64,000 nucleotides of DNA, from the NCBI RefSeq assembly GCF_000422585.1, contig NZ_AUGI01000033.1, positions 48,854 to 112,853 of the forward strand. The letters run 5' to 3'. Of this stretch, positions 52,638-62,475 are shown piece after piece (positions within the stretch are counted from its first letter, which is position 1; each line of letters opens with the position of its first letter). Origin of the DNA: Hugenholtzia roseola DSM 9546. GTDB taxonomy: Bacteria > Bacteroidota > Bacteroidia > Cytophagales > Bernardetiaceae. The notes under the pieces are model-generated. The model ran no database searches, was not told the DNA's origin, and saw only the letters and a program-made list of their open reading frames with translations. The translations under genes were made by a program, and so were the position numbers.

Positions 52638-55600
52638 CTAAATTCTGATGCCAATCACTAAAACGTCATCGATTTGCTTCTGCATGCCCTTCCAATTTTG
52701 ATAGGCTTTGTCTAAGGCTTCGCGCTGCTCCTGTGCAGGAAGGGTATGGATACGCTCCAAAAGTTGTTTGAACTTGCTTTTGGAATATTTCTTGTTTTCT
52801 GTGCCGCCAAATTGGTCCCAGAAGCCGTCTGTGGTTAGGTAAATCATAGTACCTTTTTCAGGTGCTAAAAAATGATTCGTAAAGAGCTTTTCTTCGTTGT
52901 GCAGCATTGTACCACCAATAGAAAACTTATCCCCTCTGACCTCTTGTGAGCCTCGCTCATTGACGATAAAGATAGAATTTTTCGCACCCGAAAAGATGAT
53001 TTTCCTGTTTTTAAGGTCTAAATTGATAAGTGCCAAATCCATACCTTCGCGGCTCTTCAAAGAAGGACCATGCTCATGCTCGATAATTTGGTCTTGTTTG
53101 AGCCACTCTATAATTTCCTGATTCATTTCGGTCAGAATTTGAGCAGGCTCGGTAATTTTCTTGACTTTTACATTTTGCTCTAAAAGCGCAAATCCGACTA
53201 CCGACATAAACGCGCCCGGCACGCCATGACCCGTACAATCTACAACCGCCAAGATAGAGGACGTTTCCGTATGGGTACACCAATAGAAATCGCCAGAAAC
53301 AATGTCGCGCGGCTTGAAGTAGATAAAATAATCGGCAAAAGCCAAATCAAATTCGGAATTTGAAGGAATAATGGCATCTTGAATACGCTGCGCCGAGCGG
53401 ATACTGCCCGTAACTTTGCGATTGCTTTCCTCGATGAGATTGCGCTGCTTTTCTACATTTGCCTTTTCTGTTTCGAGTTCGAAGGTGCGCTCCTGCACTT
53501 TGTCTTCCAAGATTTTCTTCTTACGCTCAACGCGATAGACACGAATCTTATAGATAAGATAGACCAATAAGAAAATTAAAATCAAGGCACTTCCCATTGC
53601 CCAAGTTTCGCGATACCAAGGATTTTGGATAATGATGACCACTTTGATAGGCTCTTTTGTGAAAATGCCATCAGAATTAGAACCAAAGACTTTAAAGGTA
53701 TAAACACCGGGGTCTATGTTGGTGTAAATAGCCGAGCCGACGTTGGTTTCTGTCCAATAATTGGTAGGGTCGAAGCCTTCTAATTTGTACTTATAGCGAT
53801 TTCTTTCAGGGAAAGAATAGTGCAGGGCAGCAAATTCGAAAGAAAATGAATTTTGGTCGTGCAGCAAAAAGATAGTATCCGTTTGGCTAATATGCTCTGA
53901 AAGCACACTCTTTTCTGCCCCTACCTGCACGCTTCTATTGCTCAATTTAAAATCGGTAAAAATGATAGGAGCGCGATAGGCGTTTGCCTCGATTTTATCA
54001 GGGTGAAAATAGTTAAGCCCATTGATGCCACCAAAAAACATCTCGCCTTTGCTATTTTTGAAGGCTGCCCCTGCATTAAATTCGTTGCTTTGTAGTCCGT
54101 CCTGAATGTTGAAGTTGGTAAAAAGGGTATCGCGTGGGCTAAATTTGCTTAGTCCGTTATTGGTGCTAAACCAGAGATTGCCCTTTAAGTCGGCAAGGAC
54201 TTCATAGAGTACGTTATTGGGCAGTCCCTCGCTTTCTGTGTAGTGAATGAACGTGCCTTTTTCCTTGTCGGTCATTTTATTAAGCCCGCCGCCATTGGTC
54301 AAGACCCATAAATCGCCTTGTTCAGACTCATAGACGGGATAGATGCGGTTGGTGCTAATAGAATAGGGGTCGTTGGGGTCGGTTTTGTAGGCTATAAATT
54401 CGCCTGTTTCGGGATTGAAACGGTTAAGACCGCCGCCATGGGTGCTAATCCAGAAGATACCGTTTTTATCCTCGTGAATCCCCTTTACACGATTGCTCGA
54501 AATGGATTGGGGGTTTAGAGGGTCGTGTGTGTATCGCTTAAAGGCTTCTTTTTCAGGCAGATACAAATTCAAGCCGTGATATTCTGTACCCAACCAGATG
54601 CGCCCTTTGGAATCTTGGAAAAAGACGCGCACAGGATTACCCGAAAGGCTGCTGCTATCTTGCGCGTTGTGTGTATAACGCTTGCCTGTGGGCAGCGAAA
54701 GAGAAGCCGTAGGATTGCTATATTTGAAAACGCCTACACTTGTCGCGACCCACATATTTCTATCGCGGTCTTCAAAAATCTTATAGACGATATTTCCTTT
54801 GTGTTCATTGTCAAAATTGGCATATCGCAGGTTTCGGTCTAATTTGTTCAAGCCCGTCTGTGTGCCTATCCAAAGAATCCCGAAGCGGTCTTCATGCACA
54901 CAGCGGATAAGATTATCGGTAAGCCCATTGGAGGCGACATTGTAAGTGCCAAATTTGGTACGGCTTCTATCAAACTTATTAAGTCCGTTGCCCTCTGTCC
55001 CAATCCAAAGGATACCTGCTTGGTCTTCATAAATGGACAAAATGGCATCACCCGCCAAACTGTACGGGTCGCAGACATTGCTCTTGTAAGTATTGAGGCG
55101 CGAGTTGGGTTTGAGGTAATTATAGGTCAGGAGTCCGTCGCTGGGTGTTCCTATCCATATCAAATCTTTAGAGTCTAAAAGGAGCGTGGAAATATTGAGC
55201 GTTTTGTTTTGTACGACATCTATATAAGTATCGCCTGTGCGCTCTTTTTTGAAAAAACCATCTGCACCGCCAAGCCAAAGCGAACCTTGCCTATCCATAA
55301 TCATTTTGCTGATGCGATAGCGTTCAAAAGTTCTATCTTTGAAAAGAGAATCGCTCATATCAAATCGTGCTACCCCTGCACGCGAGGCAACCCAAAGATT
55401 TCCCAAACCATCTTCTAAAATAGAGGTAATGTGATTAGCTGCGTCTGTGGTGGCAGCAAAAACGCGAAAGCGTCCGCTTTTTCGGTCTAATAGGTTTAGC
55501 CCTGCATCTGTTCCTACCCAGAGATTGCCCTTGCTGTCTTCAAAAATGCAGCGGACGTAATTATTGGAAAGAGAATAGGGTTCTTTTATATCCGAAAAAT

Positions 55601-56117
55601 AGCGCGTAAAGCGTTGTTTTTCAAAGTCAAATTGATTGAGTCCGCCTTCTGTTCCTATCCAAAGGATTCCACTTTTATCTTCATAAATGGTCAGAATGTA
55701 GTTATCGGAAAGCGAATTGAGATTGTCTATGATGCGCTTGTACTGTTTGAAGCGTTGTCCGTCGTATTGATTCAGACCGTCCTGTGTGCCTATCCAAAGC
55801 AAACCGCGCGAATCTTGTAAGATGGCATTAGGGGAATTTTGAGAAAGCCCCACTTGCGCCGTAATATGCTCAAAAAATGTAGAGCCTTGCGCCCTTACCG
55901 TTCCTACCTGCGCTGCCATTGCCACGAGCAAAATAGACAAAGAAACGCACCACTTTTCGGAAAAAGTGAAGGCGACTGCCTTGTTTATTTTTTGGCTAAG
56001 GCTCTCAAAAACGGCAAAAAGTGTGGTATATAAAGGTAACAAGGGGTTGGAATAGCTTTTATAGAAATAGGGTAGTAGGAAGGAATAAAGATGCCCTCGC
56101 CTTTCGCAAAGGGGCAA
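52638..56117 (-). CDS. two-component-type propeller receptor with PP2C (SpoIIE) output, second copy
   Basis: Up to 1159 residues. The start is uncertain: the frame opens at a TTG (56117), no ATG occurs before residue 66, and another TTG near 56044 would give a shorter n-region before the signal-like helix (VSLSILLVAMAAQVGTVRAQ). Then come about 14 Reg_prop repeats of form LWIGTxxGLNxxD making two propellers, a Y_Y_Y domain (about 745-810), a membrane helix (about 835-855), a coiled coil and a PP2C phosphatase with SGDFYW and DCTGHGVPGAFMS (Asp960). Same architecture as 11821-15558 with better conserved repeats. Input and partner unknown. Confidence 0.86.
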   Translation of the reverse strand: MPLCERRGHLYSFLLPYFYKSYSNPLLPLYTTLFAVFESLSQKINKAVAFTFSEKWCVSLSILLVAMAAQVGTVRAQGSTFFEHITAQVGLSQNSPNAILQDSRGLLWIGTQDGLNQYDGQRFKQYKRIIDNLNSLSDNYILTIYEDKSGILWIGTEGGLNQFDFEKQRFTRYFSDIKEPYSLSNNYVRCIFEDSKGNLWVGTDAGLNLLDRKSGRFRVFAATTDAANHITSILEDGLGNLWVASRAGVARFDMSDSLFKDRTFERYRISKMIMDRQGSLWLGGADGFFKKERTGDTYIDVVQNKTLNISTLLLDSKDLIWIGTPSDGLLTYNYLKPNSRLNTYKSNVCDPYSLAGDAILSIYEDQAGILWIGTEGNGLNKFDRSRTKFGTYNVASNGLTDNLIRCVHEDRFGILWIGTQTGLNKLDRNLRYANFDNEHKGNIVYKIFEDRDRNMWVATSVGVFKYSNPTASLSLPTGKRYTHNAQDSSSLSGNPVRVFFQDSKGRIWLGTEYHGLNLYLPEKEAFKRYTHDPLNPQSISSNRVKGIHEDKNGIFWISTHGGGLNRFNPETGEFIAYKTDPNDPYSISTNRIYPVYESEQGDLWVLTNGGGLNKMTDKEKGTFIHYTESEGLPNNVLYEVLADLKGNLWFSTNNGLSKFSPRDTLFTNFNIQDGLQSNEFNAGAAFKNSKGEMFFGGINGLNYFHPDKIEANAYRAPIIFTDFKLSNRSVQVGAEKSVLSEHISQTDTIFLLHDQNSFSFEFAALHYSFPERNRYKYKLEGFDPTNYWTETNVGSAIYTNIDPGVYTFKVFGSNSDGIFTKEPIKVVIIIQNPWYRETWAMGSALILIFLLVYLIYKIRVYRVERKKKILEDKVQERTFELETEKANVEKQRNLIEESNRKVTGSIRSAQRIQDAIIPSNSEFDLAFADYFIYFKPRDIVSGDFYWCTHTETSSILAVVDCTGHGVPGAFMSVVGFALLEQNVKVKKITEPAQILTEMNQEIIEWLKQDQIIEHEHGPSLKSREGMDLALINLDLKNRKIIFSGAKNSIFIVNERGSQEVRGDKFSIGGTMLHNEEKLFTNHFLAPEKGTMIYLTTDGFWDQFGGTENKKYSKSKFKQLLERIHTLPAQEQREALDKAYQNWKGMQKQIDDVLVIGIRI

Positions 56118-56284
56118 AATTGAAGGAGTAGGACGTACTTCAATTCGAGGGCAATTTAAAACTTTTTTCCCATTGCGTCGCTATTTTTTTTAGAAAAAAA
56201 TGCAGAGCCAACTCAAAAAGCGACAAAAGCCGACAAAAAAGCGATAGAAAAGCAAGAAAAAAGGGTTTGTGGGGCTTCAAATAC

Positions 56285-57148
56285 CTATTTGCACTGACTT
56301 TTTTGTATTTGATAGAGCTTCTCTAAACGGTCAGTGTTGGCAGGCTCTAATAAAGACTTGGCTTTCGCCAAATCTTCGGCGGCGGCGGCGCAATTTCCCA
56401 ACTTTATTCTCACTTCTGCTCGCCACAAATAGACAAAATCCACCTCCGTAGTTTCAATTACTTTGGTTAGGTCTGCCTCCGCCTCTTGATACTTGCCTAC
56501 TGAAAGGTAGGAATAAGCGCGGTCGAAGCGTGTTACCGTATTGTCTGCTGCCTCTATTACTTTTGTGAAATAGGCGAGTGCTTCGTTGTGTCGATTCAGT
56601 TTTGACCAAATATTGCCAATTATCAAAGAAGCATAATTGGGATTTACGTTAAATGTCCAACTCATATCGGGGTCTTCTACCATACGGTAAAAAAGAAACT
56701 CTCCGTTAGGCTCTTCTTCTTTGCCCATCTTTTGTAGGCAGAGGTCTGCCTTGTCATACGCCTTCTGGTGATAATAGATGTCTGCTAACCAAAATAGGGA
56801 TTCATCAATCCGCATGATTCCACCATGAAGCTTGTCGCCCTTATTGACAACAAAGGCAAACTTTTGAATCGCTGCCTGATAATCGTCCAATGCTTTTTTA
56901 GACAAAGCATAAAAGAAATAAGTATCTGCATAAGGGTCTTGAAGGGCGATTGCCTTTTCGTAGTACATCACCGCCGTTTGGTAATCTTCTTTATCATAAG
57001 CAGCATGACCCTTACTTGAAAAAGAAAGCACCACTTCCATTTCCTCCTCCGTCATATCCATATTTTGAGCAAAGGCTTCACTAAAAAAGGCTCTTTGAAA
57101 GAAGAACGCAAGCACAACAGCTAAAACGAGATAGATTTTGTTTTTCAT
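56285..57148 (-). CDS. exported TPR protein
   Basis: 287 residues. Signal peptide (KNKIYLVLAVVLAFFFQRAFFSEAFAQ), then about six TPR-like helical pairs (AAYDKEDYQTAVMYYEKAIAL, WSKLNRHNEALAYFTKVIEA, SYLSVGKYQEAEADLTKVIE types). Ends in KSQCK. Probably a periplasmic scaffold. It could share a transcript with the receptor gene about 170 bases downstream, but no direct evidence supports that. Confidence 0.8.
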   Translation of the reverse strand: MKNKIYLVLAVVLAFFFQRAFFSEAFAQNMDMTEEEMEVVLSFSSKGHAAYDKEDYQTAVMYYEKAIALQDPYADTYFFYALSKKALDDYQAAIQKFAFVVNKGDKLHGGIMRIDESLFWLADIYYHQKAYDKADLCLQKMGKEEEPNGEFLFYRMVEDPDMSWTFNVNPNYASLIIGNIWSKLNRHNEALAYFTKVIEAADNTVTRFDRAYSYLSVGKYQEAEADLTKVIETTEVDFVYLWRAEVRIKLGNCAAAAEDLAKAKSLLEPANTDRLEKLYQIQKSQCK

Positions 57149-57400
57149 TTTGCAAAAATTAAAATAAAGAAAGAGATAAAAAAGAAGGTCAAAGCTATTT
57201 TCATAGCCTATACAAAAACGCTTATGCAGCCTCTGAGTTGCAGCACTGCCTCATTTCATGCAAGCCCATGCAACAAACACAAAGCAAAACGCACTACCGA
57301 CCATTACAATAGGTTTCATTTCAAAAACTTGCCGTATCTTTAAAGCCAAATTTAACGTTCCCTTTTAGAGGGCAATATTTTCACCCTATTTTTATTTACA

Positions 57401-58147
57401 ATGGCATTATTAAAAGGAAAAAATGTACTTATCACAGGTGCTTCGCGTGGCATTGGCAGGGCGATGGCGATTCGCTTTGCCGAGCAGGGGGCTAATGTAG
57501 GCTTTACCTACCTTTCGAGCGTGGAAAAAGGCGAGGCATTGGTCAAAGAATTGGAGGCTTTCGGGGTAAAAGCCAAAGGCTACCGCTCCGACGCTGCCGA
57601 CTATGAGGCTTCCGAAGCCCTTATCAAAGATTTTACCAGCGATTTTTCTACCCTCGATGCCCTTATCAACAATGCAGGCATTACGCGCGATACGCTCCTT
57701 ATGCGCATGAGCGAGGCACAATGGGACGAAGTTTTGCGTGTCAATTTGAAGTCCGTTTTCAATCTGACCAAAGCCGCCACGCGCGTCTTTTTGAAGCAAA
57801 AATTTGGCTCTATCATCAACCTGACCTCTGTGGTAGGCATCAAAGGCAATGCGGGACAAGCCAACTACGCCGCCTCGAAAGCGGGAATTATCGGCTTTAC
57901 CAAATCGGTAGCCTTAGAATTAGGCTCGCGCAATATCCGTTGCAACGCCATTGCACCGGGTTTTATCGAAACTGAAATGACGGCGGAATTAGACGAAAAA
58001 ATGACAGCAGAATGGAAAAATGCCATTCCTTTGAAGCGTGCAGGCAAAGCCGAAGAAGTGGCAGACTGCGCCATTTTCTTAGCCTCTGACATGTCGGCTT
58101 ATATTTCGGGGCAGGTAATTCAAGTAGATGGTGCGATGCTCACTTAG
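57401..58147 (+). CDS. fabG: 3-oxoacyl-[ACP] reductase
   Basis: 248 residues, short-chain dehydrogenase. NADP(H)-binding TGASRGIG (12-19), NNAG (90-93), catalytic Ser143, Tyr156 and Lys160 (TSVVG ... NYAASK), and a C-terminal GQVIQVDGAML typical of FabG. It reduces 3-oxoacyl-ACP in fatty acid elongation. No acpP or other fab genes flank it. A TATCTTTA -7-like element is at 57335-57342. Confidence 0.93.
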   Translation: MALLKGKNVLITGASRGIGRAMAIRFAEQGANVGFTYLSSVEKGEALVKELEAFGVKAKGYRSDAADYEASEALIKDFTSDFSTLDALINNAGITRDTLLMRMSEAQWDEVLRVNLKSVFNLTKAATRVFLKQKFGSIINLTSVVGIKGNAGQANYAASKAGIIGFTKSVALELGSRNIRCNAIAPGFIETEMTAELDEKMTAEWKNAIPLKRAGKAEEVADCAIFLASDMSAYISGQVIQVDGAMLT

Positions 58148-58194
58148 AAAAAGATAGGAAAACTTTTAACCTTTTTCACTCTTATTTGGTCAGA

Positions 58195-58330
58195 TTCGGT
58201 CAGATGCAATTTTTATGCAGGGACAAGGCATTGCCTTGTCCTACCTTTGGCAGGAAAATAATAAGTTCAGATTAGAAAGCAGATGCAAACCAAATTTTAT
58301 TCGTCCTATATTTCAAAAAGCCCTTTGGTG
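58195..58330. repeat. dispersed repeat A
   Basis: A palindrome with arms GGACAAGGC / GCCTTGTCC and loop ATT (about 58222-58242; compared with loop AGT elsewhere) followed by CTACC, then degenerate blocks (AATAATAAGTTCA, ACCAAATTTTATT). It lies 3' of fabG. Confidence 0.7.
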
Positions 58331-58377
58331 CGAAAAACATTCAGATATTGGTTTGATTTTTATCTAAATAAATAGTC

Positions 58378-59457
58378 ATGCCCGAACTTGTAACTATCAT
58401 CTGTCTTTGTTACAATCACGAAAATTTTGTAGCAAAAGCCCTACAATCAGTTTTGGCACAAGACTATCCTAATATCGAAGTTTTGATAGTGGATGATGGA
58501 AGTAGCGATAAAAGTGTAGAAAAAATAAATCTTTTTTTAAACCAAAATAAAGAAAAAACAAAACATTGGCAATTTTTTCCGCTTGCCCAAAATCAGGGAA
58601 ATTGTGCAGCCTTCAACTTCGCCTTTGAGCGCAGCCAAGGCAAATTTATTGTAGATTTTGCCACCGACGACATCATGGTGCGCGAGAGAATTAGCTTGCA
58701 AGTCGCTCATTTTCAAAAAGATAAAGAAACAAATCTTGCCACTTCTTCACCTTCTCTTGCAGGCGTTTGCTTTACCAATGCCTTTTTGATAGATGCACAA
58801 GACAACCTTTTAGGAAGCTATTATCCCCAACATATTCCCAAATCGCGCCTACCCAAAAAAAGACTTGCCAAAGGCTTCATCTTTGAAGATTTGCTAAAAG
58901 CAGGCGGCTTGATTTGCGCTCCTACCATGCTCATTAGGCGCGAAGTCTTGCTCGATTTAGGGGGTTACGACCCAAATCTTAGCTACGAAGATTACGATTT
59001 TTGGGTGAGAAGCAGTAAAAAATATCGCTATTTATTTTTAGACAAAAAACTTACTTATTTCCGACGCTTGCCCCATTCCCATAGCAAGAAATTTTCAGAA
59101 AAAAAACAAAATCGACACCTTGATTCTACTTTAAAAGTTTTGGAAAAAGCCTTTTTTTTAGTAGAAAATAAAAAAGAATTGCAGGCTCTCTTACATAGTT
59201 TGCGCTACCACCTAAGAGCAACCCTACTTTTAGAAGTGCGCCAAAGCAGCCTTGATTATCTCTTTTTTTATGGTAAAATTTTAAAAGAAAAGAGAAAATG
59301 GCTATCCCTTTCTGAACTTTTTTTATACCACACAGAAAAAATAGCCTACCAGATTTTGCATCAAAGTAGGCTACTAAGTTGGAAAAAAGCAAACCGATTA
59401 CTTTTTTTACTACGAAAATTAAAATTAAAAATCAATCAATTCAACATCAAATCTTAG
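58378..59457 (+). CDS. family 2 glycosyltransferase
   Basis: 359 residues. GT-A fold: start ELVTIICLCYNHENFV, nucleotide-binding VDDGSSD (38-44), a second acidic site ATDD (95-98, the DXD position) and the acceptor region EDYDFWVR (about 203-210). The C-terminal 130 residues are Lys-rich and helical. It adds a sugar from a nucleotide donor to an unknown surface glycan. It is isolated, not in a polysaccharide cluster. Its last 33 bases overlap the convergent FKBP gene. Confidence 0.88.
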   Translation: MPELVTIICLCYNHENFVAKALQSVLAQDYPNIEVLIVDDGSSDKSVEKINLFLNQNKEKTKHWQFFPLAQNQGNCAAFNFAFERSQGKFIVDFATDDIMVRERISLQVAHFQKDKETNLATSSPSLAGVCFTNAFLIDAQDNLLGSYYPQHIPKSRLPKKRLAKGFIFEDLLKAGGLICAPTMLIRREVLLDLGGYDPNLSYEDYDFWVRSSKKYRYLFLDKKLTYFRRLPHSHSKKFSEKKQNRHLDSTLKVLEKAFFLVENKKELQALLHSLRYHLRATLLLEVRQSSLDYLFFYGKILKEKRKWLSLSELFLYHTEKIAYQILHQSRLLSWKKANRLLFLLRKLKLKINQFNIKS

Positions 59458-59961
59458 AATGGCATAGCGCGGAATGGTTGTCCCCACACCTGCTGCCCCA
59501 TAACCCAGATGAGAAGGAATGATAAGGACGCGCTTTCCGCCTCGTCTCATTCCCCCAACACCTTCATCGAAGCCGCGCACGACAAAAAGGCTATCGCCAC
59601 TTTCTGTGCCTAAGCGGAATTTGAAAGGAATTTCGTCATAAACGGACGCATCGATGCGGTTGCCGTATAAAAGCGAAGCTACATAATGCACCTCTACCTC
59701 TGCGCCACGAATGGGCAGGGGTCCTTCGCCAACTTGCAAGTCGATGTAGTAAAGCCCCGATTCACTTTTTTGGGTAATTTCGGTAAGATTGTTTTCACGT
59801 AAATACTGCTCGATGATAGCCGTTTCACGCGCCAAAGCCTCTTCGGGCGTGTATAATTCGGGGAGCGTGTTCGGATTGGTTTCGTCATTGTTACAACTTG
59901 CAGCTAATAATAGCACCAAAATTAGGATACAAGCCAAAATATTTTTTTGCAGATACGCCAT
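59425..59961 (-). CDS. FKBP-type peptidyl-prolyl isomerase lipoprotein
   Basis: 178 residues from ATG 59961 (an upstream start at 60027 prepends a non-signal extension). Signal peptide with lipobox (LVLLLAASC), a linker and a FKBP domain (about 80-178: GAEVEVHYVASL, VRGFDEGVGGMRRGGKRVLIIPSHLGYG). It speeds proline isomerisation of envelope proteins. A FKBP lipoprotein of this size often accompanies gliding/T9SS genes (GldI-like) in Bacteroidota. CAAAGTTA at 60025-60032 (TAACTTTG on the minus strand) is the likely -7 element. Confidence 0.9.
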   Translation of the reverse strand: MAYLQKNILACILILVLLLAASCNNDETNPNTLPELYTPEEALARETAIIEQYLRENNLTEITQKSESGLYYIDLQVGEGPLPIRGAEVEVHYVASLLYGNRIDASVYDEIPFKFRLGTESGDSLFVVRGFDEGVGGMRRGGKRVLIIPSHLGYGAAGVGTTIPRYAILRFDVELIDF

Positions 59962-60032
59962 AAAAACTACGTTTGGAATAAATTTAGAACAAAGAATAAG
60001 ACCTTGAAGGCAGCCTTGCAAAGACAAAGTTA

Positions 60033-60704
60033 GTAAAAATTGACCGACAAAGGGCAGCTTTTTAGCCTTTTGATTTCTTCACCTGCTACTTTTGCCTTTG
60101 ACGCAATTCCACTATTTTTTTGCGGCTGCACTTTTCACATTTTTTTCATTTTTTTTGAAGAAGCGTGCAGCCTTTTCAAAACTTTTTGGGTCTTGTGAGT
60201 AGTAGCCCTATCAATTTTTACGAACTCAAAGCATTGAAACCAAAACACGCAAGAAGGGCGGCGTGTGTTGCAAGGTATCCGAAAAAAAGCGTTCCTACTT
60301 TATTCAAGATAGGACTTTTTTCCTATTTTTTATGATTTTTCCATTTTTTTAGAAAAGTTTTAGAAAAAAAGCCTGATTTTTAGCGGCTTTGCTTTTGCGC
60401 TTCGAAAGATTTGACTTATTATTGCCTTTGTAAAAATGGCAATCGGGTTGTTTTTCTTTGTCGGATTTGGCAAAAAGCGAAATAAAAAATGCAAATCTGA
60501 CCCAAAACAACGCCCGCTTTTTACGGTCTTTTCTCTATAATAAGGCGCAGCATTTTATTGGCTTTGCTGCTACCTCAATTACTATCCTTTTTCCCACTTT
60601 TCTAAAAATTTTCAATCTATTGCGGTCTTGCTTTCTTAGTTTTGCAGTCTTTTCTGATAAGACGAAAAAGAACGACCCATAGTTTCACTCAATTTTGCTT
60701 TCTT
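60033..60704. other. long AT-rich gap
   Basis: About 670 bases without a believable gene. The only structure noted is GGCTGCAC at about 60125 facing GTGCAGCC at about 60168 (8-bp perfect arms, long loop). The short frame 60458-60682 lacks protein features. Confidence 0.5.
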
Positions 60705-61463
60705 ATGGATTTAAAACCTTACTCGAAATTTGCCGCACTGCTTTTAGGAAGTCTTTTAGTGGGCGGTTGTCAAATTTACACCACTGTTTTTCCAAGCCAT
60801 TCTGCAAAGCAAACCGCTTTTTCTACCAACAAAATCGCCTCGCGCCAAGTTCCAACGCTTGCCGCCACTACCGAAAAAAACGACTATTTTTTAGCTCCCC
60901 AGATAGAAGTCCCTACTACCTTTATCGCCACCACTTACTTAGAATTAGCCTCTTATCCTACCCTTCCCTGCATAGATTTGCCCGAAGCGGAACTTTTAGA
61001 AGATAGAAGCCAAGAAGACGCACTTCGCGCCCAAATTATAGACTTTGCCGAAGACTTTTTAGGCTGGCGTTACCGTCAGAATGGCTTAGATTGTTCAGGC
61101 TTTACTTCGCACGTACTCGCCAAATTTGGCATCAAGGTTTCGCGCAGCAGCAGCGCACAAGCCAAACAAGGAATTTTGATACCTTTGAAAGACGCAAAAG
61201 AGGGCGATTTGCTTTTCTTCGGCTATAAATACGGCAAAAGCCACCGCGTAAGCCATGCCGCTATGGTTTATTCCAACGAAGAAGGCGATTTGAAGATGAT
61301 ACATTCCTGCTCACGTGGCATCTTGATAGATAGCCTCGACTCTCCTGCTTGGCGCAATTATTACGCAAAAAGATTTTTATTTGCCAAAAGAGTCATTACA
61401 GACGAAAACACACAGGAACAAGAAGAAATGATTATCGAACACGGAAACGGCGAAAACTATTAG
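60705..61463 (+). CDS. NlpC/P60 (C40) cell-wall peptidase lipoprotein
   Basis: 252 residues from ATG 60705. This start yields a lipoprotein signal with lipobox (LLVGGC, Cys about 20); the longer frame from 60642 does not. Residues 20-105 are a Thr/Ala-rich linker. The NlpC/P60 domain carries catalytic Cys130 (LDCSGF) and His184 (RVSHAAM) with a third polar site in MIHSCSRG. It cleaves gamma-D-glutamyl-diaminopimelate bonds in peptidoglycan. Confidence 0.92.
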   Translation: MDLKPYSKFAALLLGSLLVGGCQIYTTVFPSHSAKQTAFSTNKIASRQVPTLAATTEKNDYFLAPQIEVPTTFIATTYLELASYPTLPCIDLPEAELLEDRSQEDALRAQIIDFAEDFLGWRYRQNGLDCSGFTSHVLAKFGIKVSRSSSAQAKQGILIPLKDAKEGDLLFFGYKYGKSHRVSHAAMVYSNEEGDLKMIHSCSRGILIDSLDSPAWRNYYAKRFLFAKRVITDENTQEQEEMIIEHGNGENY

Positions 61464-61679
61464 CCTATCTGCGCTTCTTTTGGTTTTGAAACGCTAAGAT
61501 ACGAACAAAAGCCTTTTTTTTAATAGCCTGACCGTTGTAACAACACCAAAAAAGGTGTAACTTGCAACTGTTAAAAGCGTATAAAGGTTATCGTATCATC
61601 GAAGGGTGAAAAGCCCCTTGGATATGATGAGGAATGCAAAAAACTTTGAAAATGCGCAAGGGCTTGCGTGTGACTATAT

Positions 61680-62475
61680 GTTGGCGGTAATTATACGAGT
61701 TTCAACTGACAAAAATAAAGACATTCATACTAAACACGAGAAGTGAAAAGATATGAAACCTACAAAAAATAGAGTATTTTGCAGAGATTGTGGAAGGACA
61801 AAAATGCTTTTTGAAACAGAAAAAAAGGCAGATAACTTCATTGCATTTAACCAAGAAGAGATAAAAGCAGAAACAGGCATTGCCCCTCAGCGAAGCTACT
61901 ACTGTAGTTTTTGTGCGGGTTGGCACGTAACTAGTATAAAAGAAGAAATAGGAATCTCTAAGAATGAAATATTGCTTGAAGAATACCTAAAAGACAAAGC
62001 AAAAAAGAAAGAAAAAGTAGTTCCAGAAAAGAATAAAGTAAATAATGAAGATAAGCGATATAATTTAAAACTGGAATTGGAAAATGAGATTAACACAATG
62101 GACGCTAATCAAAAAGAAGTGTTTTTTTCTGAAAAGATTGACTTACTAAAAAAAGAGATAGAAAAACTAAATAATACAACTGAAAAAGAAAAACTTAAAG
62201 AACTTCGTCTAAGTCTTGAAATTGTATATATAGTCAGAAAACAAAATGGATTTAATAAAACAAACAAACCATATGAAAAATCAAAAGAACGAGAACTTGA
62301 AGAATGGAGATTATGGATTGAAAAGCAAGGTTATAACAATGAATAACTACCGCCAACATTGTGTTTGCGAAAAGGCGGGCTTATGTGCTAAGTTTTGGCT
62401 TTTGTGCTTTCTAAAAACTTTGTGCGTAGGGAAAGGGAATTGCTATCAAGCCCGCCCTGCACAAATGCTTTTCCG
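61680..62475 (+). mobile_element. attC-type cassette 1
   Basis: The gene at 61753-62346 is bounded by ATGTTGGCGGTAATTAT (61678-61694) and its inverse ATAACTACCGCCAACAT (62343-62359; 16 of 17 bases match). The right copy begins a 131-bp attC-like element ending at GTTAGGC (62475-62481). That element has an internal pair GGCGGGCTT (62374-62382) / AAGCCCGCC (62446-62454). This is the R''-L''-L'-R' geometry of integron cassettes. No integrase is in view. Confidence 0.6.
61753..62346 (+). CDS. cassette-borne CxxC protein, function unknown
   Basis: 197 residues, Lys/Glu-rich, AT-rich codon use. Two CxxC pairs (FCRDCGRT at 9-16; YCSFCAGWHVTS at 50-61) suggest a small zinc ribbon. The rest is predicted helical coiled coil (about 80-160). 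No known family name comes to mind, though the YCSFCxGWH pattern is seen in small mobile-region proteins. Its TAA lies inside the right inverted repeat of cassette 1. The sequence character is unlike the housekeeping neighbours. Confidence 0.75.
   Translation: MKPTKNRVFCRDCGRTKMLFETEKKADNFIAFNQEEIKAETGIAPQRSYYCSFCAGWHVTSIKEEIGISKNEILLEEYLKDKAKKKEKVVPEKNKVNNEDKRYNLKLELENEINTMDANQKEVFFSEKIDLLKKEIEKLNNTTEKEKLKELRLSLEIVYIVRKQNGFNKTNKPYEKSKERELEEWRLWIEKQGYNNE

Noticed and set aside
60458..60682. 74-codon + strand frame ahead of the NlpC/P60 gene
   Set aside because: Composition is that of AT-rich spacer and it overlaps the likely promoter region of the lipoprotein.
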